A stretch of 9,267 nucleotides of DNA from an uncultured Lachnospiraceae bacterium (lineage in GTDB: Bacteria; Bacillota; Clostridia; Lachnospirales; Lachnospiraceae). A program made the translations under genes and the position numbers. This document shows, piece by piece, positions 1 to 5,899 of the stretch (the first letter of the stretch is position 1; each line of letters opens with the position of its first letter). The stretch is taken from the NCBI GenBank assembly GCA_946533525.1, contig CAMNBW010000039.1:1-9267 (forward strand). Direction: 5' to 3'. The notes under the pieces were generated by a model that searched no databases, was not told the origin of the DNA, and saw only the letters and a program-made list of their open reading frames with translations.

Positions 1-34
1 GAGAAATGGCGTTGAAAATTTTCGCGCGTAAACC

Positions 35-868
35 TTAAACTAAGTACATACTATACGAACACGGCTCCACGTCCTTAAATATATACTGAATAAGCTTATA
101 CGACGTCGCATTTAAAGCAAGCATCGCCATCCTCGCCTCCGGCGCGAACTTCCCCCGTATCTCCTTAAGCATCTGCGACAACATTGCCAGGAGCTCCTTC
201 GGATTCGGCGACTCCGACCACAGCGCCGACACCTTCACCATCTCCTCATCCACCGGCTCCACCGCCACATACGCGCTCATCGCCTCATCCTTCACCACAC
301 AAAAGCTCATATGCTTATCCACGCTCTTTGAAACCAAACCTCCCTCGGGCAGCGGATACCCCTTCTCGAATCCCGCATTCGAGGCTGCGCGAATGAAATT
401 ATCCGGAACCTCCGCGAAAGAATGAATGCTCTCATCCTCTTTTTCTATTAGCGCCGAATCCCTGAGATTACTAATCGGAGCAATATAATACGAGGGGAAC
501 TCCACCCTCTCCGCCTTAAAGCCCATCATGTTAAAGAAGGAATAAAGCGTCTTATTATCCTCGTTCTCCACATTAAACTCTGCCTTGAGCATGATACCCT
601 CATCCTCTGTAAGCTCCTGCAGCTTCCATATCAACTCCCGGGCGGCTCCGCGCCTCCTGTGCTCCGGAGCCACAAAAAGCGACGTTATCTCAAAAGCGTC
701 CCCGTCAATGGCGCCTCCCAGGGCTCCGATGACCGTATTTCCATCCACCGCGGCCAGCACCGTCACCGGCATATCGCTCGATAGCGCCTCCACTACCTCC
801 GGCAACAGCAGTCCCGCTGCCTCCTTAGCCTCCTCCTTTGTCAGCCTGAAAATTTCTATATCGCTCAT
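35..868 (-). CDS. Tandem GNAT N-acetyltransferase
   Basis: This 277-residue protein has an ATG start and an AAGGAG site 7 nt upstream (876-881). The N-terminal half (1-125) is a GNAT domain with motif A FEITSLFVAPEHRRRGAAREL. The acetyl-CoA loop is R71-x-x-G74-x-A76, and NKTLYSFFNMMGF (105-117) is the usual C-terminal GNAT motif, so an active acetyltransferase is likely. Residues 145-277 form a second GNAT-like half without the loop. NPKELLAML (222-230) and the closing SYSMYLV parallel DPKNILAMI and EIEIGVYNI in the 315-residue neighbour. It is the last gene of the visible run, 68 bp after the 31-residue ORF and 177 bp after the calpain. Only 34 bp remain to the window edge, so its own downstream partner or terminator is not visible. 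The substrate is unknown; modification or neutralisation of a cluster product is one possibility. Confidence 0.85.
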   Translation of the reverse strand: MSDIEIFRLTKEEAKEAAGLLLPEVVEALSSDMPVTVLAAVDGNTVIGALGGAIDGDAFEITSLFVAPEHRRRGAARELIWKLQELTEDEGIMLKAEFNVENEDNKTLYSFFNMMGFKAERVEFPSYYIAPISNLRDSALIEKEDESIHSFAEVPDNFIRAASNAGFEKGYPLPEGGLVSKSVDKHMSFCVVKDEAMSAYVAVEPVDEEMVKVSALWSESPNPKELLAMLSQMLKEIRGKFAPEARMAMLALNATSYKLIQYIFKDVEPCSYSMYLV

Positions 869-936
869 TTTCCTTCTCCTTAATCCATGTTTCTGAAAAA
901 ATACACTCTCTTATTTTACTATATAACTCCCAAAAA

Positions 937-1032
937 TCACAGTGCTGACACATCCTCGGCATCGGCATACCGGCCCACGGTCCTGAATACCGCATTACCC
1001 TGCTTTTTAACCTTTTTTCCAACTTCACCCAT
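937..1032 (-). CDS. 31-residue ORF resembling the calpain N-terminus (leader peptide or remnant)
   Basis: This short ORF starts with ATG 13 nt after the calpain stop and has a GAGGAAG site 8 nt upstream (1041-1047), so it could be translated. It begins MGEVGKKV and continues to RYADAEDV before TGA. The calpain begins MGEVENKI and has RIFNDAEDI at the same distance: M1-V4, K7, a hydrophobic residue at 8, R21 and the DAED block agree. The first 13 bases are identical in the two genes (1020-1032 and 3616-3628), while DAED uses partly different codons. It therefore looks like the 5' remnant of another gene of the same N-terminal family, or a free short peptide carrying the same tag. It stops before any EKVIDL block. 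With only 31 residues, chance similarity cannot be excluded, and expression is unproven. Confidence 0.4.
   Translation of the reverse strand: MGEVGKKVKKQGNAVFRTVGRYADAEDVSAL
1020..1032 (-). repeat. 13-bp repeat, copy in the 31-residue ORF start
   Basis: The minus strand reads ATGGGTGAAGTTG, identical to the first 13 bases of the calpain coding region at 3616-3628. It is a repeated gene start and not a mobile-element repeat. Confidence 0.6.
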
Positions 1033-1040
1033 CTGTTAAG

Positions 1041-1047
1041 CTTCCTC
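1041..1047 (-). promoter_or_regulatory. Ribosome-binding site of the 31-residue ORF
   Basis: GAGGAAG on the minus strand overlaps the calpain stop codon (TGA at 1046-1048) and is 8 nt before the ATG at 1030-1032. The spacing is good, which is the main reason to take the short ORF seriously. Confidence 0.45.
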
Positions 1048-3628
1048 ACTTTTGAATGTAATATCCGCTGCTTCTTGCAAGGAAGTGGTTAAACTCGATA
1101 AGGCCTATACCGTTTCTGTCAAAGCTCTTATTGTTGCTGTATTTTACCTTGCCATTCTTTCCCGCGGTATACTTCGTTATATCAATTCCCCAGGGATTTC
1201 TTGCGCGGACGAAGAGCCTGTCTCCTATCTTTTCAACCCCCAGGATCGTATATACATGTCCGTCGTGTAAGCCCTCATAATAGGACTCTCCGTTCTTTCC
1301 CAGCAGGCCCTCACGCAGATTTTTCTTTGTGTCAAAGGTCACGACCTTGCCATTGTCTATGGCCTTCTCGATATCCTTATATTTGATCTTCGCAGCCTTT
1401 GTATATTGATTGCTCAATGGCTTGTGGGTTATGAGCGTCTGGTTTTCAAAATTATCCTCCAGATACTTAAGGCCGCTTAAAAGAATATCCTTATAGACCT
1501 GCTTAAGTTCTCCGGACTCCACTGCTTCCTCCGTATAGGTATCCGACAATTCACCCGGTATATTCTCAATTGTAAAGATAGAATCATCCTTTTCCACATA
1601 TTCGCGTATCTTTGCGATCGCCTCACGGTAGTCCTCGATACTTGCGACCTGCTTGAAGCCCTGCAGTACCCTTCCGTTTCTTTTGGTATTTTTGAATACG
1701 CCATGGAGATCCTGTACTCCCGCCCTTTCGGCAGCCAGCCTTAAAAGAGTTGTGCATATACTGTGATATTTCCCGTTTAACGCGATCTTATCCAGGTAAG
1801 CCGCGTTGGAATCGTCACTGTTGTCCCTCGGTCTGGCAAGCTTTATGAGCTTCTGCATATTCTCATTATCGTACATAAATATCTTCATATCCTCTTCTGC
1901 CTTGGGGTGCATGATAAAGCTTGGTGCCGAAACCCCCAAGGTGTAGCCCCCCTTATTGAGCTCTGCCTCGGTTTCGGCGTGAGCCTCATTCATGGCGGAC
2001 TGCATTTCGGCATAGGTATCCTGATATTCCTTGCTGGCATTGAGCTTCTTATCAATCTCCGCCAGCTCCGCCTGATGCTCCCTGTTAAATTGTCCTATCT
2101 GCTTATACTCCTCTGCCAGCTCCAGGTTTTCACTGTCTTCGTCCACTCCCGATGTCACCAGCTCGCTCCATCGCTTAAGCTTCGCAGCGTGCTCTTCCTT
2201 GAGTGCAAGATTGACGCCCAGCTTATTGCAGATATCGCCTATCTTTTTCTCGTATTCTGCCTTGATAGCCCTGAGCTTTGCCGGAAGGGCGCGTGCCACC
2301 TTTAAATACCCCGGGGCACTGAGATGATCCGTGGTCATGGCCTCAAAAAGACTGTCTATCCGGTTTGCCCTGACACTGTTTCCTGATAAATTGGCCTCGA
2401 TCTCCTTTCCAGTAAGCATGAGGAAAGAATCCGCCGTGAAACCTCCTGCGATATCCCCGTAATTTACCTCCTTGTTTTCCAGGTTTTTATCCAGCTTTAT
2501 TTCTGCCACATTCTCAAGCTTTCGACCCATTCCGTAATAGGCAGTAAACGCCTTCTCAAGGATCTGTACCCATAGGCAGTGAGCTGCAAAGCCCTGAGGC
2601 ACCTGCTTATCCACCCGGATATATACAGGCTTTATATCGCTCCCTCCGACCTTTCTTACCCTGGAATAGAACCTGACAACCACGGTATCCCCCTCGTCCT
2701 TCATCATATTCCTGATCTCATCCGGACGGGAGCTTACTATAGCGGCGATGTTTGCAAGGAAGTAGCAGTCCCCCAGATTTCCCTGGGAAACATCCCTTAA
2801 GGAAGGCTCCTGCGGGAAGAGGGGTACTCCTCTTCTATCCTTCGTGCTGACAGGCTTTGTCTTTCCTTCCTCCACGTTTTTATTTTTATCATGATGGACA
2901 AATCTGGCTTTGGTGGCGTCGACCACATCCTCCTCATTAAATTTAAGCTTCGTCTCAGACATCCGCTTAAGCCAGCCCTTAAGAAACTGCGCGGCTTTGC
3001 TGTTATCCTCCCCAAGCTTCTCTATCTCAGCCTTCAGATACAAAAGCTTCTGGCTCTGGGTCTTCCTGCTGAAACGCTGCTTATGCGTAAAGGAATTAAA
3101 AAGCCAGTTTAAGCCGTGCTTTCCGTCAAAATTAAGCCGGTATGTCTTCTTTTCCAGTGTGATCGGGTCATAATCCTTTGAAAGATATTCCTTCACATCC
3201 TCCAGAAGCCTTCTGACATCTCCCTTGATCGTCTTGTCTTTAAGGAGGAAGGCCACCGTATTTTTGTTGCCCTCCTTCACCCTGTTCTTGATCTTCTCTG
3301 ACTCTGTCTCTATAAAGGCATACTTATCCGCATCGACTAAGGGATTTACGAACCTGTAATTTTTGATTCGGCTTTCGATCACTATTTCCCTTTCGTGAAC
3401 CGCCTTCTTTTCTTCCTTCTCCTTCGGAGGCTCCTCGATTCGCTCGTCGAGGCTGAGCTTTGCCATGCTTCTCGGCATATATTCTTTCTCATCGCGCATA
3501 AGGTCGATAACCTTTTCGGCATTGTTATGCTTTTTAAAGAGAATGTCCTCTGCATCGTTAAATATGCGCGCCGGCCTTTTCTCTTTTATTTGCATTTTAT
3601 TTTCTATTTTATTTTCAACTTCACCCAT
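1046..3628 (-). CDS. Calpain-family (C2) cysteine protease with large insertion
   Basis: This is an 860-residue intracellular-type thiol protease. The ATG at 3626-3628 is chosen because AGGAGAGG lies 6 nt upstream; a TTG ten codons earlier (3656-3658) has no comparable support. Residues 36-44 are NAEKVIDLM and 51-53 MPR, shared with the kinase. Residues 55-265 are charged and mostly helical. The calpain core starts near 266: SQGNLGDCYFLANIAAI gives Q282 and nucleophile C288, LWVQILEKAFTAYYG matches the family's LEKAYAK segment, and GDIAGGFTADSFLMLTG matches its G-x-T-x-x-F-x-x-x-TG stretch. Then GLHDGHVYTILG gives H791 and VRARNPWG gives N811. The triad is complete. The Cys-His distance is 503 residues, against about 157 in animal calpains, owing to a 412-750 insertion that includes a charged coiled-coil-like part (448-556). 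There is no calcium-binding EF-hand domain and no signal peptide. The gene overlaps the upstream GNAT gene by 8 bp. The substrate is unknown. Confidence 0.9.
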   Translation of the reverse strand: MGEVENKIENKMQIKEKRPARIFNDAEDILFKKHNNAEKVIDLMRDEKEYMPRSMAKLSLDERIEEPPKEKEEKKAVHEREIVIESRIKNYRFVNPLVDADKYAFIETESEKIKNRVKEGNKNTVAFLLKDKTIKGDVRRLLEDVKEYLSKDYDPITLEKKTYRLNFDGKHGLNWLFNSFTHKQRFSRKTQSQKLLYLKAEIEKLGEDNSKAAQFLKGWLKRMSETKLKFNEEDVVDATKARFVHHDKNKNVEEGKTKPVSTKDRRGVPLFPQEPSLRDVSQGNLGDCYFLANIAAIVSSRPDEIRNMMKDEGDTVVVRFYSRVRKVGGSDIKPVYIRVDKQVPQGFAAHCLWVQILEKAFTAYYGMGRKLENVAEIKLDKNLENKEVNYGDIAGGFTADSFLMLTGKEIEANLSGNSVRANRIDSLFEAMTTDHLSAPGYLKVARALPAKLRAIKAEYEKKIGDICNKLGVNLALKEEHAAKLKRWSELVTSGVDEDSENLELAEEYKQIGQFNREHQAELAEIDKKLNASKEYQDTYAEMQSAMNEAHAETEAELNKGGYTLGVSAPSFIMHPKAEEDMKIFMYDNENMQKLIKLARPRDNSDDSNAAYLDKIALNGKYHSICTTLLRLAAERAGVQDLHGVFKNTKRNGRVLQGFKQVASIEDYREAIAKIREYVEKDDSIFTIENIPGELSDTYTEEAVESGELKQVYKDILLSGLKYLEDNFENQTLITHKPLSNQYTKAAKIKYKDIEKAIDNGKVVTFDTKKNLREGLLGKNGESYYEGLHDGHVYTILGVEKIGDRLFVRARNPWGIDITKYTAGKNGKVKYSNNKSFDRNGIGLIEFNHFLARSSGYYIQK
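3616..3628 (-). repeat. 13-bp repeat, copy in the calpain start
   Basis: The minus strand reads ATGGGTGAAGTTG, the first codons of the calpain gene, and matches 1020-1032 exactly. The upstream GNAT stop TGA lies inside this copy. Confidence 0.6.
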
Positions 3629-4877
3629 CGATTTCCTCTCCTGTCTCAGCCAGCGCAAGGGCCTTTATTCCGAAGACCTTCTCCAGCTCGCTCTCATAGC
3701 CGTTTAAAAAATTCCTGTAATCCTCAAAGCCCGGCATCTCCAGGCCTTCTGTCATTACCGCGTTTACCGAAACGACTCCCTCCTCCGGATAGTCCTCGGC
3801 GCAATAGAGGATGTCACTCTCCTCTGCCTTCTCCATCATTTCCTTTGCCTGGGCCTCGTCCTCAAAATAGATATAGGTTGAAATCTTCGTGGCATAGCTT
3901 GGAACCCTGTGCCCCTCCTCTTCCCTGAAGCTCAATAAATAGCTTAAATACCTTGCCGGCTCTCCCTCGGGAACCCTGAGTTCGAACAAGGCCTCGTCGT
4001 CGTCCGAGGGTCTCATATCCCCCTCAAGCCCCATATCGGAGAGTATCTCCGTCAGCGAATTAAGACGCGGAATGAAATAGATAAAGCTGTCCGAAGCGTA
4101 GTCATAAACCGAAGAGGGACGTACATCCTTCTCCATTATATAGACGGCCTCTCTCTTAATATCCTCTATATCCTCAAAGAGCTTGTCATATACCACAGAC
4201 TCCTCTTCCGGGACGCAGATACAAAGCTCCTCGCCGTCGCCCATTTTTTCATACGCATCCTTAAAAGCATACCGGATAAGGCCCAATGCCTTCTTTCTGC
4301 CGTGGGCAGCCTTCAGGTCAAGGGTGAAGATCCAGCTCCCGTCCTCGTCTTGAGTTATGCTCACTGCCTCCTTATATGCCTTCCCTCCCTTAAGGGAAGA
4401 GTCCAGCTCCTCCTCCGCTTTTTTCGCGAGTTCACCCTCGGAGCTCTTTTTCTTTAAAACTGCTCCGAGATCCTCCCGGCTTATATGGATCACCTCTCCG
4501 GTGACCCCGTACTCCAGGAAATCACTGCGTTTAAAAAATTCCACGGCAGCGTCCTTCTCATCCATATAGCGGTAGACCAAAGTGCTCCTGCCCTTATCCC
4601 TTGTCATGGCCTCCGCCGCCCGAAGCAGCAGCTCCTCTCCGCCCTCTCCGGCGTACACTGAATGTACCCGGAAGGCATGTATCTCCACCGCCCGGGTATC
4701 GGTATCGCTCTCCTGGGCTATAAAGCCGCCGGCGGCTGTCTTCCCGTGCAAAAGACCTACCCCGTCAAAATCCTTCCTCGTCATGGCATTCATAAGGTCG
4801 CGGTCAAAATAATGCCCGAAGGATAAGATATTGTCCTTCGTCAGGCGGATCAATTTAAATTCTTTCCTGTCTTCCAT
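3621..4877 (-). CDS. GNAT-like protein with degenerate acetyl-CoA loop and extra C-terminal domain
   Basis: This is a 418-residue protein with an ATG start and an AGGAG site about 10 nt upstream (4888-4892). It begins FKLIRLTKDN, similar to IEIFRLTKEE of the 277-residue GNAT. Residues 1-135 follow the GNAT plan: a strand VEIHAFRVHSVYA, a loop with G77 and G79, then helix EELLLRAAEAM, and later AAVEFFKRSDFLEYG. The first Arg/Gln of the R-x-x-G-x-G loop is replaced by Val (V74), so catalysis may be weakened or lost. Residues 165-250 resemble the second GNAT-like half of the neighbours and end in EAVYIME. Residues 255-418 form a further domain that I do not recognise. The acidic protein has no signal peptide or membrane helix. 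Its stop lies inside the ATGGGTGA start of the calpain gene, which implies translational coupling. It may be a regulator or immunity-like partner of the calpain rather than an active enzyme; that is inference. Confidence 0.75.
   Translation of the reverse strand: MEDRKEFKLIRLTKDNILSFGHYFDRDLMNAMTRKDFDGVGLLHGKTAAGGFIAQESDTDTRAVEIHAFRVHSVYAGEGGEELLLRAAEAMTRDKGRSTLVYRYMDEKDAAVEFFKRSDFLEYGVTGEVIHISREDLGAVLKKKSSEGELAKKAEEELDSSLKGGKAYKEAVSITQDEDGSWIFTLDLKAAHGRKKALGLIRYAFKDAYEKMGDGEELCICVPEEESVVYDKLFEDIEDIKREAVYIMEKDVRPSSVYDYASDSFIYFIPRLNSLTEILSDMGLEGDMRPSDDDEALFELRVPEGEPARYLSYLLSFREEEGHRVPSYATKISTYIYFEDEAQAKEMMEKAEESDILYCAEDYPEEGVVSVNAVMTEGLEMPGFEDYRNFLNGYESELEKVFGIKALALAETGEEIDG
3635..3642 (-). 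promoter_or_regulatory. Ribosome-binding site of the calpain gene
   Basis: AGGAGAGG on the minus strand lies 6 nt before the ATG at 3626-3628. It decides between that ATG and the TTG at 3656-3658, and it lies within the end of the upstream GNAT gene. Because the GNAT stop falls inside ATGGGTGA, ribosomes finishing the GNAT could restart directly. Confidence 0.75.
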
Positions 4878-4951
4878 AGCTGCTTTACTCCTGTTTTTTA
4901 ATCGTTGATCATTTAAGTTTATTTTGCACCCTCATCAGCAATTGCTTCGGG

Positions 4952-5899
4952 TTACTTTATCATTTTCCTTATCTTATCATTGTCAATATTATATACGCCT
5001 ATCTCTATCTCTCTGGCAGGGCAGTCCGGCACAAAATACTTTACCAGCTTCACCGACGGAGGATAGCCCGTGGAAATATGCAGCGTAAGGCTTTCCCCGT
5101 AGAGCGCAAGCGAAAGCCTCAAAGAATACATGATCATCGCCAGTATATTCTTCGGGTCCGTCTCCGGCAGTACCCTTAAGAAGATATTTTCCAGTATAAA
5201 TTTTCCTCCAAAATACTCATTTAAGTCCGCAACGAAGATCCCCTGTACCGAGTGCCCCTTTATTATCGCCGAACTAAGGAGCCTGTCCGGTCCCTGAGTA
5301 TCTGCGAAAAGAGGTCCCGTCTCCGGCATCTCCAGCCCCAGCTCGTTGAAGAATTCATAAAGCATATCGTCACTGACCTCCGAGAGCGAAACAACTGAGC
5401 AGCCCTGCTCCGGCCTGGCTCCCACATCCTTATGCTCCTCCAATTTCTCAAGGGTCAGGGTGAAATCCAGGCTTTCCGCCTCTGTGAACTTAAAGCTGTA
5501 ATGCTCCAGGAACCTCTTTATGCTCCCCGCCTCGTCCTCCGTCGCATGGATATAGCAGTTTATGTCCTTTAAGCCCGCCTTTACGGCGAGGAAGAGCGCC
5601 TCCTTCATAAGCTCCCGTCCTATGCCCCTGCCCCGGTAGTCCTCGTCTACATACAGCCATTTAAGGTGCATATCCGGCGTAGCGGTATGAGGTATTTCAT
5701 ATTCCGTATAGCCTGTCTCAAACATCAAAAGTCCCGCAGGAACCCTTTCAGGTTTCTGCGGTACTTCTTTATCTTCCGGTTCTTCCCATATGGCGCCGAT
5801 GGCAAAGCTATCCTCAAGCTCCTTATGAGTAAGCCTCCCTCCCGGAGCCAGTCTTTGAAATGCCTCTGCGTTTTCAACGGCAATTCGGCTAAGTATCAT
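4952..5899 (-). CDS. GNAT-family N-acetyltransferase with second GNAT-like half
   Basis: This 315-residue protein would transfer an acetyl group from acetyl-CoA to an unknown amine. The N-terminal half (about 1-150) is a canonical GNAT domain. Motif A reads HLKWLYVDEDYRGRGIGREL, and the acetyl-CoA pyrophosphate loop R-x-x-G-x-G is intact (R89, G92, G94). The later SIKRFLEHYSFKF (126-138) matches the usual GNAT C-terminal motif. Residues 165-315 look like a second, degenerate GNAT fold without an R-x-x-G-x-G loop. A DPKNILAMI stretch (248-256) resembles PKELLAML in the 277-residue GNAT of this window, so the two proteins share a tandem architecture. The ATG overlaps the kinase stop as ATGA, with a GGGGAAG site 5 nt upstream (5905-5911). 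That coupling suggests the enzyme works with, or on, the kinase. No membrane segment is seen. The substrate is unknown. Confidence 0.85.
   Translation of the reverse strand: MILSRIAVENAEAFQRLAPGGRLTHKELEDSFAIGAIWEEPEDKEVPQKPERVPAGLLMFETGYTEYEIPHTATPDMHLKWLYVDEDYRGRGIGRELMKEALFLAVKAGLKDINCYIHATEDEAGSIKRFLEHYSFKFTEAESLDFTLTLEKLEEHKDVGARPEQGCSVVSLSEVSDDMLYEFFNELGLEMPETGPLFADTQGPDRLLSSAIIKGHSVQGIFVADLNEYFGGKFILENIFLRVLPETDPKNILAMIMYSLRLSLALYGESLTLHISTGYPPSVKLVKYFVPDCPAREIEIGVYNIDNDKIRKMIK

Noticed and set aside
14..23. Palindrome GAAAATTTTC downstream of the last GNAT gene
   Set aside because: It is only 10 bp, AT-rich, without loop or T-run; not a terminator, and too short to call an operator.
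869..936. AT-rich stretch before the 277-residue GNAT gene as a promoter
   Set aside because: TATATAGTAAAAT resembles a -10 box, but no acceptable -35 box lies 16-18 bp upstream. An internal promoter is possible but not supported.
825..1049. Minus-strand 74-residue ORF starting GTG, overlapping the calpain stop and the GNAT start
   Set aside because: It overlaps the GNAT coding region, shows no family resemblance, and competes with the 31-residue ORF, which has a better start and similarity to the calpain.
3629..3658. TTG start ten codons upstream of the calpain ATG
   Set aside because: The ATG at 3626-3628 has a strong, well-spaced ribosome-binding site and the same MGEV start as the 31-residue ORF.
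3395..3928. Long plus-strand ORF (177 residues) across the calpain/GNAT junction
   Set aside because: It is antisense to two well-supported genes, is rich in Pro, Ser and Leu as expected for a shadow frame, and shows no domain.
4937..4946. Palindrome AGCAATTGCT between the two GNAT genes
   Set aside because: A short perfect palindrome with no following T-run; a terminator is not supported and an operator cannot be shown from one copy.
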